Positions 23,571 through 32,745 of a DNA stretch of 34,927 nt are shown piece by piece. Made by a program: the position numbers and the translations under genes. The stretch's first letter is position 1. Every line of letters starts with the position of its first letter. Origin of the DNA: Anaerolineae bacterium. GTDB lineage: Bacteria; Chloroflexota; Anaerolineae; Aggregatilineales; Phototrophicaceae. The notes under the pieces are model-generated. The model did not search any database, was not told where the DNA came from, and worked only from the letters and a program-made list of their open reading frames with translations. The stretch lies in NCBI GenBank assembly GCA_025454525.1, contig JALOOG010000035.1, positions 1 through 34,927 of the forward strand, written 5' to 3'.

Positions 23571-24514
23571 GCGCGATCGTAGTTCCACAAGCCCCTGTTA
23601 ACATTCAGCATCGTTCCTTTTTGGCCGAGACCTTCGGACGTTTGATGCGAAGCCCTAGCGCCCGGATCGGCGGGGTGATCGTCGTGTTGATCGTGGCGAT
23701 CTCCATTGCCGTGCCGGTCTTTGATCAAGTGTTTGACCCGATCCGCGATACCAACTTGCGCGCCCGTTACGCTGAACCTGATTGTGTGTTTTCGTTGATC
23801 TCTGGCCAAGTCTCGATCGGTGAGATCGTGTGTGAGCATCCGTTCGGTGCAGATAAAAACGGCCGCGATGTGATGCGACGGGTCGGACATGGCATGTACG
23901 TTTCGCTGGTGGCGGGCCTATTTTCCGTGGTGATCTCGTTAACGATCGGCACAGCGCTAGGCTTAACGGCTGGTTACTTGGGCGGCAATGTCGATAGCCT
24001 CACCATGCGCGTGATGGATGTGATCTTGGCCTTCCCGTCGCTGTTATTGGCGATCGCCTTAGTCACCGTGGCGGGGCCGGGTCTGGTCAACGGCATGATC
24101 GCGGTGTCGATTACGCATATCCCGATCTACGCCCGCTTATCGCGATCGATGGCCTTATCCGTCCGCAATATGGAGTATATCACCGCAGCGCGCAGCATCG
24201 GCGCGGGTGATCATTGGATCGTGATGCGCCATGTATTCCCGAACAGTTTGGCCCCATTGATCGTACAGGCGACGTTAGGTTTAGGGACGGCCGTCGTCGA
24301 AACGGCGGCGTTAGGTTTCTTAGGCTTGGGTCAACAACCGCCTTATCCAGAATTAGGGAAAATGTTAGCCGATAGCCAAGAGGCACTCGCTTCGGGTCGT
24401 TGGTGGGTGATGGTGTTCCCGGGCATGGCGATCATCTTGATTGTGTTGGGCTTTAATTTGTTGGGCGATGGCTTGCGCGATGCGCTTGACCCGCGCTTAC
24501 GCGGTAACGATTAG
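23567..24514 (+). CDS. Peptide ABC transporter permease, DppC-like
   Basis: 315 residues with six membrane helices. The N-terminal cytoplasmic stretch is followed by the first helix (GGVIVVLIVAISIAVPVF), a periplasmic insert with two cysteines (EPDCVF and GEIVCEHPFGADKNGRDVMR), and the coupling loop YITAARSIGAGDHWIVMRHV followed by FPNSLAPLIVQ, typical of DppC. The C-terminus ends in LLGDGLRDALDPRLRGND, a family hallmark. Together with the upstream SBP and DppB-like gene it makes an importer without its own ATPases in the window; these may be encoded elsewhere. The operon ends at the terminator just beyond. Confidence 0.93.
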   Translation: MSAIVVPQAPVNIQHRSFLAETFGRLMRSPSARIGGVIVVLIVAISIAVPVFDQVFDPIRDTNLRARYAEPDCVFSLISGQVSIGEIVCEHPFGADKNGRDVMRRVGHGMYVSLVAGLFSVVISLTIGTALGLTAGYLGGNVDSLTMRVMDVILAFPSLLLAIALVTVAGPGLVNGMIAVSITHIPIYARLSRSMALSVRNMEYITAARSIGAGDHWIVMRHVFPNSLAPLIVQATLGLGTAVVETAALGFLGLGQQPPYPELGKMLADSQEALASGRWWVMVFPGMAIILIVLGFNLLGDGLRDALDPRLRGND

Positions 24515-24528
24515 GAATTGTAGATAAA

Positions 24529-24562
24529 GCCCTTTGCCCCGTTTAAAGTGGGTGCAAAGGGC
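24529..24562. terminator. Bidirectional terminator between importer and CIS operons
   Basis: GCCCTTTGC (24529-24537) pairs with GCAAAGGGC (24554-24562); inner CCC/GGG pairs extend the stem with one bulge. It separates the convergent genes ending at 24514 and 24570. Confidence 0.7.
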
Positions 24563-24569
24563 AATCTGG

Positions 24570-26150
24570 TTAACGAGTGGCAACGGTGACCGTTAACCCG
24601 CGTCCGGCCACAAAACCTTGAGCATCTCCTTCGCCAGATGAAGCGGTGTTACACGTCCACTGGAGCAACGCCTCACCCGCTTTATACCATTGCACAACGA
24701 TCGTATGCTCACCTGCGCCGATCAAAGCCGTCGCCATACCTGTAAGCGCGGTGTTCGGCGGGATCGGGTTGGATAAGGGGTAAAATTGTGACCCGGACAT
24801 CGGCAACGCTTGGCCATCGATCACGACCCGCGCCGCGATAAAATCTTCGCCTAGTGCGGTCAACGAGACGGGCGCAAAGGTGGCTGAACTCCCTTCACTG
24901 AGCGCGCCAACCGTCCCACCGCCGAAGGCCTCTGGCAATTCCCCGCTGTAGACGATAAACGGGTCTTGCTCCACAAAACCGACGGTGTTATCCGCTTTAC
25001 GGACTTTCAGCCATTGCCCTGGTTGCCCGACTTTGCTCAACGTTTGATCATCAATGTCTTGCACTTCAACGATCTCCTCTGGATCGACTCGTGAGCGGAT
25101 GCCGGAATTGATGTTGGATCCCGCACGTAAGGCGCTGTTGACTTGCCCTTTCTGTTGGATATACAAGCGGGTCGGTGTGCCGGAGACCGTGCCGGGGGCG
25201 ACTGTGCGACCGGGGATCTTGAGCTTATCACCGGGGCGGATCAAGCTGCTTTTGAGGTTATTCAGCGCCATGATGTCCTCTACACCTTGGGGATAAGGCA
25301 TCCCATAACGCGCCGCGATCCCACTTAACCCGGCTGCCCGATCCAATTCGGTCACGGTATAGACTTCATATTCTGGTTCTTTGCGCGGCCCCGGTTGCAC
25401 ATACACCACATATTGACAGGTCAACACGCTTTCATTCACGGCATCAAACGAGGCGCTTAACCCCGGAATCGCGATCCATTTGCCATTTTCAGCGATCTGC
25501 GCGTCTTGGGCTAAGGTCGCCAGCGACTCGGCGCTAGGGGTGATCAAGCGCGTGCTACCGAGTCCGCGCCCTTTGATCGTGCCTTTGACTTGCAGATCGC
25601 CGTTAACGGTAAAGTTCCCGTCAACCGTATCGATAAATTTTGCCCCAGAGTCTCGTCCGCCGGCCGTCACCCGGACGCTGGTATCAATGTCACTGATTGA
25701 ACCGTCCCCGCCGATCGTGATCCGCGCCAAGATCACCATTTCTGCATCGGGTGATTCGTCCGCGTTGATGGCGCTCAATTTCGGCGCTTCATGCCAACGG
25801 GTGGAAAAGATCTTGCCGTCCAGATCCACTTGATAATCGCGATCGTTGAGCGGTTCTTCATGATATTTGATCACCAGTAGGATCGTGCGATTGCTCAAAC
25901 TTTTGAGGTTGGTCTTTAACTCTTTCATCACCACGATCAAGCGCCCCAGGCTATCCATGGCCGTTCCGGCCGCAACCGTGATCGATCCGATCTCATCCCC
26001 GCGCCCTACATCGAGTCCCTCCGCGATGCCGGGGGTGTGAAACAGTCGGTTATGACGGCGGGCGCGATCCACATGATAGCCCTGCTCATCTAAGAAGTCG
26101 TTGGCCTTTAAAAATTGTCGGTTGAAATAATTTAAGCGTTGATCGGTCAT
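24570..26150 (-). CDS. Terminal CIS-operon protein with LysM-like and SH3-like modules; putative fibre or wall adaptor
   Basis: 526 residues. The N-terminus (RLNYFNRQFLKANDFLDEQG, then YHVDRARRHNRLFHTPGIAE) matches a segment I recall from proteins encoded at the end of eCIS baseplate operons. Then a beta-rich region with a trimeric-fibre-like start (FTVNGDLQVKGTIKGRGLGS, about 180-200). A LysM-like unit spans about 262-314 (GLSGIAARYG..DIMALNN...IRPGDKLKIPG) and a bacterial SH3-like unit about 327-400 (LRAGSNINSGI.. QWLKVRKADNTVGFVEQD). The C-terminal about 120 residues form another beta domain. These modules suggest attachment to peptidoglycan or a surface glycan, either of the producer (anchoring) or the target. 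The start lies 3 bases after the preceding stop. Confidence 0.82.
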   Translation of the reverse strand: MTDQRLNYFNRQFLKANDFLDEQGYHVDRARRHNRLFHTPGIAEGLDVGRGDEIGSITVAAGTAMDSLGRLIVVMKELKTNLKSLSNRTILLVIKYHEEPLNDRDYQVDLDGKIFSTRWHEAPKLSAINADESPDAEMVILARITIGGDGSISDIDTSVRVTAGGRDSGAKFIDTVDGNFTVNGDLQVKGTIKGRGLGSTRLITPSAESLATLAQDAQIAENGKWIAIPGLSASFDAVNESVLTCQYVVYVQPGPRKEPEYEVYTVTELDRAAGLSGIAARYGMPYPQGVEDIMALNNLKSSLIRPGDKLKIPGRTVAPGTVSGTPTRLYIQQKGQVNSALRAGSNINSGIRSRVDPEEIVEVQDIDDQTLSKVGQPGQWLKVRKADNTVGFVEQDPFIVYSGELPEAFGGGTVGALSEGSSATFAPVSLTALGEDFIAARVVIDGQALPMSGSQFYPLSNPIPPNTALTGMATALIGAGEHTIVVQWYKAGEALLQWTCNTASSGEGDAQGFVAGRGLTVTVATR

Positions 26151-26153
26151 CTC

Positions 26154-26798
26154 TTATCCCCCTAGTAAAGTGTCTTTGCCGATCGTCGAAAAAACGGCGA
26201 TCTGTAATGATGGATATTCTACAATCAGGTCGTAGGTGGTATGGGCGGGTTTTTCCTGCTCAATAATCGCCCGTGCGATCTGTTCACGGCGTTGCAAGTC
26301 GACATAATCGGGACTGGTGAGCATGATCCGCACAATAAAATGATGCGGCGGAGTCTCACCAACCATGGTATTGAGGCCGATCGTGCTACGGACTGCGATC
26401 TGCATTGGTTGTAACAGTTCTTCGATCTCCACTTCGATCCGCGTGTAGATCGCTAACATTTGTTGTAAGCCGGCCTTGGTGCCACGCTTGCGATATAACG
26501 CCACGATATTCCGCAAAAAAGCGCGTTGTTCTTCCTCGGTCCAATCATCGCGCAAGCTAAGCGCCACCCACCCGGCTAACCAATCTAAAAACTCGTGGGG
26601 GGTGGTATCGGGGTCAAAGTAAGCGAACAATTGATCGATGGTCTGCTCTAGGCCGGGTTGACCGGGCAGGCCGGTCAGGATCTGCTCAAAGGCCAACAGA
26701 TAGCGCCCTAACAGATCTGCGGCCGTCGGTTGCTGATAGACTCCCGGGAGGTAATTGAGGTAGCTACTCTCGGTCGGGAACGGTTGATCGTGGTTCAT
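26154..26798 (-). CDS. Phage tail protein I-like baseplate protein (TIGR02242 type)
   Basis: 214 residues. The N-terminus SSYLNYLPGVYQQ is followed by LLGRYLLAFEQILTGLPG, then the diagnostic helix-loop FDPDTTPHEFLDWLAGWVAL, LRDDWTEEEQRAFLRNIVAL and YRKRGTKAGLQQMLAIYT, as in the tail-protein (P2 gpI-related) domain found in contractile injection systems. It is expected in the outer baseplate, linking wedge to fibres. Its start overlaps the stop of the upstream J-like gene by 4 bases. Confidence 0.9.
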   Translation of the reverse strand: MNHDQPFPTESSYLNYLPGVYQQPTAADLLGRYLLAFEQILTGLPGQPGLEQTIDQLFAYFDPDTTPHEFLDWLAGWVALSLRDDWTEEEQRAFLRNIVALYRKRGTKAGLQQMLAIYTRIEVEIEELLQPMQIAVRSTIGLNTMVGETPPHHFIVRIMLTSPDYVDLQRREQIARAIIEQEKPAHTTYDLIVEYPSLQIAVFSTIGKDTLLGG

Positions 26799-27784
26799 CG
26801 CCCCTCCCGTGTTTCTGAAACCGCGATCTGATCGCGATCGACAAACGGCAATTCTTCCGGAAAGAGTTTGAAGCTAGACGGGCTGTGATCATCGCGGCGT
26901 TGGATGCGATCGGCATCAGCCGGATCAGCGGGTAAAAATTCGACGCGCTCCACATAACGCACGCTCTCCAAGTTGGCGATCACCCGATAGAGATCGGATG
27001 CGAACACTGATCGCCCAAAGGGATAACCGGCCGCGTCGTCCCCGCCGCGCAACGGATGTAAAAAGGTCTCGATGGCGGCCTGAATCGCGGGGAAAGCCGT
27101 CCGCGCTAACGCATCCGCTTCTAATTTCACCACAATGTCGATCCCCAAGCGCACATAGATCGGTGCAACCACATGGTGGCGGGTGGTTAACAAACGCCGC
27201 TCATCCAGATACGTCCAAAGGTGTTCTAACAACTTCGGAGAGGGGATCGGCATCGCGCCCACCGTTTGAGCTGGCACGACGATCACACTGATATGTCCTT
27301 CGGCGTGATGCCCGCGTTCAGAGCGGATCGCGGCCTCTAAGTTGCGTTGAGCGATCGCTTTTGCGCGGGCGATCCGCCCCCACCGTTTACGCTCTACCGC
27401 CGAAAGATCGGCATACCAATTTTCTAAGAGCAGTAACTCGTAATCCTCAAGGGTGACAGCGCGATACCGCTCCCGTAGATCGCGCAAGGTCAAGCGGATC
27501 GCGTCCTCTAGATTTGGCAGCGTGCTGTAATCCGACGCGGGATCGTTGAGCAGCTTTAGGAAGGTGCGATAGTGGCTTTCTGGGATGCGGTTTACCCGGT
27601 AGATCAAGAGTTCCGTTAACCAAGCGAACAGCTCGACCAACGTGATTCCGGGATCGCTGGGATTGTGATCCGTCCATTCGGGCAGAATGCGTGGGATACG
27701 TTCGATCGCCTCTCGCACCAGATCGGCGTAGGTGAGGTCATCTAATTGAGGGAGCGGGATCTTTTCCAGTTGATATTGCGTCAT
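26795..27784 (-). CDS. Second baseplate-J-like wedge protein
   Basis: 329 residues. N-terminus PLPQLDDLTYADLVREAIER, then ILPEWTDHNPSDPGITLVEL and FAWLTELLIYRVNRIPESHY, a conserved wedge-protein head shared with the large J protein. The second half has the J-type ferredoxin-like segment (HISVIVVPAQTVG, LLEHLWTYLDERRLLTTRHH, VVAPIYVRLGIDIVVKLEAD) and ends in LESVRYVERVEFLPA. It probably pairs with the larger J protein as the heterologous wedge partner, as Afp11/Afp12 do in the Serratia antifeeding prophage. One base separates it from the upstream gene. Confidence 0.88.
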   Translation of the reverse strand: MTQYQLEKIPLPQLDDLTYADLVREAIERIPRILPEWTDHNPSDPGITLVELFAWLTELLIYRVNRIPESHYRTFLKLLNDPASDYSTLPNLEDAIRLTLRDLRERYRAVTLEDYELLLLENWYADLSAVERKRWGRIARAKAIAQRNLEAAIRSERGHHAEGHISVIVVPAQTVGAMPIPSPKLLEHLWTYLDERRLLTTRHHVVAPIYVRLGIDIVVKLEADALARTAFPAIQAAIETFLHPLRGGDDAAGYPFGRSVFASDLYRVIANLESVRYVERVEFLPADPADADRIQRRDDHSPSSFKLFPEELPFVDRDQIAVSETREGR

Positions 27785-27785
27785 G

Positions 27786-30700
27786 TTAGCCTCGCGTAAC
27801 GGTTAAAGTGCCGGGAAAGATCAAGGCCCGATCGAGGTGGATCGCACTGGTATCGCCGGGGGTGATGATCAATTGGCTGATGTAATCCACCTCTGGGATC
27901 GCTTCGATCAGGGCGTAGAGATCACTTCGATGAGGGAGCGCGCCGAAAGCCCAACCTTGCCCCGCTTTGCCGCCCGTGAGTGGATGTAAAAAGCGCTCTA
28001 AACGCGCTTGCACCCGATCGATCAACGCCGATCCCACGTCTAAGCGCGTCGGCACGACTTCCACCGTCACATCGATCTCGATCCAATCGGGGCCAGTGAT
28101 CCACAGGTCAAGCGTGGGGATCGATCGGCGGGTGAGTTGATCGCGCACCTGTTCGATCAAGCCTAATGAGGGGATCGGTTGGCGATCGGCGCTATCTGGC
28201 ACGATGATCACACCGACTTGGCCGGGTTTGCCGGTGATCACTTTGACGCGCTTCACGGCAGTGATCTCTCGGGCGAGATCGGCAAAATCTTCTGCGGCCA
28301 CCGCCCGATCCCGATGCCGTAACCAACGCGGGCCGCGGTCTTGTAAACGGCTATTGGCTTCCGTGTCTGATCCCCCGCCGGCGGCCTCAAAATTATCGAC
28401 ACTATCGACTCGTGGGTAAGCGGATCGGAGTTGATTGATCGTGTGGGCGGGTAAGTTACCTTTCACACCGACTCCGTGCCGATAGCGAGCGCGGAGGTTT
28501 TGACCGCCATAGGGTGGGATCATGCCGGTGATCCCGTCCCCAAAGAGGATCTCCCCGGTGATCCGGCTTAACACGTAATGGCGATCCTCATGGCCGGAAT
28601 TGTACAGATCGGGGACTTCTTGCCAGGCTACCCACTGTTCGCTTTCATCATCTTCGCGGATCGTGATCACTTGGCCCTCTAAGATCGGGGAAGGATTCGC
28701 TAAACGAAAGCGCTGATTCGCCTCACCACTGCTTGAACCGACGATCTCACGTTCCACCGTCAGACCTTCCCGCGCCCACACGGTGTTGAGGCGCAGTTGA
28801 CGCACACGCGGGTCAAGCGTGTATTCGCCTTCTGTCCAACGCACCCGAATCCAATAAGCCGATTGATCAAAGGCGCGGCGCGGGGCAAAATCGGCCGCAA
28901 CCGCAAAACGGGTGATTCCGCGTTCGGTTAAGCGCCCTGTGCCGTCGTCAACGCGCATGATTCGCCACCCATCCCCGGTGCTGTATTCCCAGATCAAACG
29001 CGGCGGGATCACGGTGGCGGAGCGATTGGCTAAGCGGGCCATGTCTTGCGGCCGGAGTTCGGAGTCGATCTGCCAATAGAGTGAGACTGTATCCGGCCCG
29101 AACGGTGCGCCGAGTCGGGTATTCGGGTCAAAAGCGAGGTAAACCGCCCGATCGGAGTCGGTACAACGGTGAAATGGGGTAAAGGGGACATCCCGATATG
29201 AGCGATAGACAAAATCGTTATAGGTGATCACATGATCCAAGGGGGCGTGCGGTTGATAGAGATAGCTAAACTGCACGCGGTGGATCATCGGTGGCGCATA
29301 GGTAGCCGCGATCACGGTGGCATCGGCGGTCAATTGTGCGGGCAGTCCGTAATTGCCTTGTGTGATCCGCGCCCGCACCCAATAATTTTCGCGCCCGATC
29401 ACCGGACGGGCGCTCACCCTCCATGGGGTGATAAAGGTCACTTGGCCGGATCGAGTCAGCGCGTAAGTGCTGTCTTTAAAGTCAAAGGTGCGCGTGCCGA
29501 TCGACTCATATTGCGGGGTCGAAACGCCTAAGGTTTGCCATTGTTCACCGTCCCAGATTTCCCAAGTGAGCATCAAATTGGTAGACGGACGCACCGTTGC
29601 CGGTGGATCGGAACGGGCTTGATCGATCGGGTTGGTCAAGTCGATCGTGACGGTGATTTGTGCGTCTGGTTTCGACAAGGCCTCACTTTGGGCAAGGTAA
29701 AACAGGCTGTTATAACCGGGGTCGAGTCCGAAGGGGTAAAAATCTGCTTCTAGATCTAAGGCGGTGAGGTTATTCACGGCCAATTCCGGCGCGAGTGCTT
29801 GTGCGCGGGTCGCTAATTGCGCGGTGATTCGTTCGACATTGGGCAGACGGCGTAAGCGCTGTTCATATTCCCCGGTTAACGAGGACAATACGGGGGGCTT
29901 GGCTGCTTTGCCCGATCCATAGCCGCCGGATTGGATCAGCACACGCAACCACCCGCCTTCAAAATTGCGGGCCCAATCGGCGGGCGGTAAAAATGAGATC
30001 ACACCGGAGATCGTCCATGCGTCGGAGGTGTCATCAAATTGAAATGGCCCGGGATCGGGGGGATCTAGGGGCGTGGTCACTCCGATGGTGGCCCAAGTGG
30101 TGCCGTTCCAATATTCCCACCGCAAAGCGAGATCCTCCGACGGCGCGCCGGGGGATTCGACGGTGACGGTAAACAAGACACGCTCCATATCGGCGCTAGG
30201 GGCGGCAAAATGGATTAAAAATGGCGCGGGGGTCAGTGGATTAAACGGCCGAAACGGCCCATTGAGCGTCACGCCGGATTGTTTGAGTAACAAGGCGGTG
30301 GCCTGTTCATCTTGTGGCAAGGTCATCTCAAGATGTGCGCGCAACCAACACGCGATGATCCCGTCTGGAGTCAAACTCAAGGGTGCGGGAGTCGGGCAAC
30401 CTTCGATCGTGACTTGCCACGTATAGGACGAGTCAAGGGTGGTGATCACGGTCAAGGGGGCCCAAGTCGTGCCGTCCCAATAACTCCAACGCAATGGGAG
30501 CGCATCTAATAAATAGGCTTCAGGGGTCTCAAAAGTGAGCGTGATCGCTTTGGATCCGGGATAGGTGAAAAACCGATCGATCGCTAAATAGAGTTGGTGG
30601 GTGATGCCTTGTTCCCCCAAAAACAGATACGAGGATCCGGCGTTGAGATCGTTCAGGCGCGGGGTGAGATCACTATAGCGATCGTTGATCGGGTCATAGA

Positions 30701-31103
30701 CCAGCGCCGCCTTGAGTAGGGCCGGAGTCAAGGTCAAGGGGGCTTCGGTCTCATAGATCACTTCAGTGCCGTCGGAGGCGAGTCCGACGACTTGCGCGTC
30801 GGTGGGGACAAAGGCGCTCTGTTGACTGCCTTCAGCGAGTTTAAAGGTCAACGGGACGCGGGCTGGTCGGGGCGGCAAGGCCTCTACGCCGATCAAGTTG
30901 AGGTAAGCGAGAAAGTTTTTATCCGGCGTTTGATTGATCCGTTCGATCAAGTCATCCGCCATGTAGCTAAACAATTCGATCATCGCTGAACCGGGGTCAT
31001 GACCGCGATCTGGTGGCGACCAATGCGGCACATAGGCTTGCGCCAATTGGCGTAATTGTTCGATCAATTGGGCGCGAGTGCGCGAGTCGATCGGTAGGGT
31101 CAT
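27786..31103 (-). CDS. Large baseplate J-like protein with four internal WxYWxG repeats
   Basis: 1105 residues, the main baseplate wedge of the contractile injection system. The N-terminal helical segment (VPHWSPPDRGHDPGSAMIEL, FSYMADDLIERINQTPDKNF) is the standard head. Residues about 200-770 carry four copies of a beta unit marked by W-x-x-x-x-G-x-x-W (206-214, 329-337, 514-522, 705-713). The C-terminal about 300 residues are the Baseplate_J core, ending in LHPLTGGKAGQGWAFGALPH and RSDLYALIEAIPEVDYISQL. It overlaps the gp25-like gene by 4 bases. Confidence 0.92.
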   Translation of the reverse strand: MTLPIDSRTRAQLIEQLRQLAQAYVPHWSPPDRGHDPGSAMIELFSYMADDLIERINQTPDKNFLAYLNLIGVEALPPRPARVPLTFKLAEGSQQSAFVPTDAQVVGLASDGTEVIYETEAPLTLTPALLKAALVYDPINDRYSDLTPRLNDLNAGSSYLFLGEQGITHQLYLAIDRFFTYPGSKAITLTFETPEAYLLDALPLRWSYWDGTTWAPLTVITTLDSSYTWQVTIEGCPTPAPLSLTPDGIIACWLRAHLEMTLPQDEQATALLLKQSGVTLNGPFRPFNPLTPAPFLIHFAAPSADMERVLFTVTVESPGAPSEDLALRWEYWNGTTWATIGVTTPLDPPDPGPFQFDDTSDAWTISGVISFLPPADWARNFEGGWLRVLIQSGGYGSGKAAKPPVLSSLTGEYEQRLRRLPNVERITAQLATRAQALAPELAVNNLTALDLEADFYPFGLDPGYNSLFYLAQSEALSKPDAQITVTIDLTNPIDQARSDPPATVRPSTNLMLTWEIWDGEQWQTLGVSTPQYESIGTRTFDFKDSTYALTRSGQVTFITPWRVSARPVIGRENYWVRARITQGNYGLPAQLTADATVIAATYAPPMIHRVQFSYLYQPHAPLDHVITYNDFVYRSYRDVPFTPFHRCTDSDRAVYLAFDPNTRLGAPFGPDTVSLYWQIDSELRPQDMARLANRSATVIPPRLIWEYSTGDGWRIMRVDDGTGRLTERGITRFAVAADFAPRRAFDQSAYWIRVRWTEGEYTLDPRVRQLRLNTVWAREGLTVEREIVGSSSGEANQRFRLANPSPILEGQVITIREDDESEQWVAWQEVPDLYNSGHEDRHYVLSRITGEILFGDGITGMIPPYGGQNLRARYRHGVGVKGNLPAHTINQLRSAYPRVDSVDNFEAAGGGSDTEANSRLQDRGPRWLRHRDRAVAAEDFADLAREITAVKRVKVITGKPGQVGVIIVPDSADRQPIPSLGLIEQVRDQLTRRSIPTLDLWITGPDWIEIDVTVEVVPTRLDVGSALIDRVQARLERFLHPLTGGKAGQGWAFGALPHRSDLYALIEAIPEVDYISQLIITPGDTSAIHLDRALIFPGTLTVTRG

Positions 31104-31498
31104 GATGTGCCTTCCAAGTAGAACGGATAGACCAAGTTAAAACGGCTGTTATCGATCCGTAAGCGGTAATCGATTCGTAAGATCAACTGACTCGGCAATT
31201 CAGCGCCGCGTTCAGCGGTGATATGCACCAGATCGATCCGCGGCTCCCATAAGACCAACGCCCGCCGGACTTCATTCACGATCACGCCGATCGTTTCGGC
31301 GTTGTTGAGTGCGAATACCATGTCATGCACCCGACAACCAAAATCGGGCCGCATCACCCGCTCACCGAGGCGCGTGCCGATGATCAATTCGATCGATTGT
31401 CGGACGGCCTGTGCGTAATGGGACATTTCGATCGATCCTGCGCCGTCTAATTGCAACGGAAAGCGCCACCCCTTGCCTAAAAATGCTTGATCATCCAT
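31100..31498 (-). CDS. gp25-like baseplate wedge protein (GPW/gp25)
   Basis: 132 residues. Hallmarks of the gp25 family: FLGKGWRFPLQ at the N-terminus, QAVRQSIELIIGTRLGERVM, RPDFGCRVHDMVFALNN, and a C-terminal strand region LILRIDYRLR. gp25 homologues nucleate sheath assembly at the baseplate; the equivalent is Afp9. The gene sits 6 bases behind the PAAR gene and overlaps the baseplate J gene, as expected in a translationally coupled operon. Confidence 0.95.
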   Translation of the reverse strand: MDDQAFLGKGWRFPLQLDGAGSIEMSHYAQAVRQSIELIIGTRLGERVMRPDFGCRVHDMVFALNNAETIGVIVNEVRRALVLWEPRIDLVHITAERGAELPSQLILRIDYRLRIDNSRFNLVYPFYLEGTS

Positions 31499-31504
31499 CC
31501 GCTG

Positions 31505-31912
31505 TTATCCGATCATTACGGTTGCCACGCCGGGACCGACGATCGTACTCGTGGGTGCGGGCGGTTCGCCACAACTTAACACCATGTCGCCAACCCGTGC
31601 GGCGGGTTTGCCGTTGATCATCACGGTGAAACTCCCTAAGATCACCGGGCCTTTGTTTAATGGCATCCCGGCAGCGAACGCCGTCCCCGGTGGAGTTGGG
31701 ACATGCTGTGGGCTATTGGTGGCGATACTGCCTAAAGTGGCCGCGAATTTGCCCCCGATCTTGACATTGGTCGAAAGATTGGTATCCAATTTACCCGCGA
31801 AAGGGTGTGGGAGCGGAGTCGGAACGGGCGGCGCGGGCGGGGCCGGCACCAGCACGATATGAATATCGACTCCGACGACGTTATCACTTTGTACCGCAGC
31901 AGGCATTCCCAT
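31505..31912 (-). CDS. PAAR-like spike tip protein
   Basis: 135 residues. MGMPAAVQSDNVVGVDIHIV at the N-terminus, a Pro-rich loop (APPAPPVPTPLPHPFAGKLD), then SIATNSPQHVPTPPGTAFAA, GPVILGSFTVMINGKPAARV and GDMVLSCGEPPAPTSTIV. The repeated glycine/aliphatic turns and the His and Cys residues fit a PAAR-type cone that caps the spike and binds a metal. In Afp the equivalent is Afp10. It lies 14 bases after the spike gene, matching its role as the tip on top of that protein. Confidence 0.9.
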   Translation of the reverse strand: MGMPAAVQSDNVVGVDIHIVLVPAPPAPPVPTPLPHPFAGKLDTNLSTNVKIGGKFAATLGSIATNSPQHVPTPPGTAFAAGMPLNKGPVILGSFTVMINGKPAARVGDMVLSCGEPPAPTSTIVGPGVATVMIG

Positions 31913-31926
31913 ACAAATTACAGCTC

Positions 31927-32745
31927 CTAATTGATATTGACCAGCGATCCCTTGACGTTCATGATCGCGCTGGATTGTAACGTCATCGGGGCATTGGATT
32001 TAATGTCTGCGGTGGAAGTGGCCTGAATGGTCAACTCGGCCTTGGAATTGATCGCGACTCCGATCCCTTCGATGCTCACTTTGCCCGTTTTTGAGGTGAT
32101 GGTGACATCTTGTTGTGCCTCCATCACCAATTTTCCGTTGGCTTTTACAGTGATCGTGTTATCGGTGGAGGTGATCACGATACTGTTATTGCCACTTTTA
32201 TCGATCACTTCGACTTTTTCGCTGCCGGATTTATCGTCAAGGCGCACGATGTGGCCGCTTTTGGACTTCACTTCGATCTTTTCTTCACCGGACTTGTCTT
32301 GCATCAAAACGGTGTGTTTCGACTTTGAGGTGACGGTGATATTCTCCGCGCCTTCGGTGTCATCAAACATCAGTTGATGGCCGCTACGGGTTTTGATCAA
32401 GCGGAAGTTATTTTTCCCGTCCTCATTGGTTTGTGGAGGCTTTTCGACTCCGTTCCACAGCGATCCCACGATATACGGATATTCGACCATGCCATGCTCA
32501 AACATGACCAAGACTTCATCACCCACTTCGGGTAGAAAAAACGTCCCCATCAGACTACCGGTCATCGGCATCGCGATCCGCGCCCAATTGCTCTCGCTTT
32601 CGGCGGAAAGCCATGGAAACGAGACCTTGATCCGGGCGAGTTTTTCCGGGTCTTTGTTGTTGGTGACGACTCCGATCACCACGCCATAAAAGCGTTTATG
32701 ATGATCCGGTTCATCAAACAGCGGGTCAAACAGATCATTTTCCAC
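31927..32745 (-). CDS. gpV-like spike protein (OB fold + beta-helix)
   Basis: The frame stays open to 32847, but the GTG at 32745 with AGGAG 7 nt upstream is the likely start and leaves only an 11-base overlap with the gpD-like gene; 272 residues. The OB domain is clear: RFYGVVIGVVTNNKDPEKLA, FFLPEVGDEVLVMFEHGMVE, YPYIVGSLWNG. The C-terminal about 150 residues are repeated short beta units (HTVLMQDKSGEEKIEV, HIVRLDDKSGSEKVEV, SIVITSTDNTITVKA), which would form a triangular beta-helix needle. In Afp8 or VgrG this is fused to the gpD-like part; here it is a separate protein. Confidence 0.92.
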   Translation of the reverse strand: MENDLFDPLFDEPDHHKRFYGVVIGVVTNNKDPEKLARIKVSFPWLSAESESNWARIAMPMTGSLMGTFFLPEVGDEVLVMFEHGMVEYPYIVGSLWNGVEKPPQTNEDGKNNFRLIKTRSGHQLMFDDTEGAENITVTSKSKHTVLMQDKSGEEKIEVKSKSGHIVRLDDKSGSEKVEVIDKSGNNSIVITSTDNTITVKANGKLVMEAQQDVTITSKTGKVSIEGIGVAINSKAELTIQATSTADIKSNAPMTLQSSAIMNVKGSLVNIN

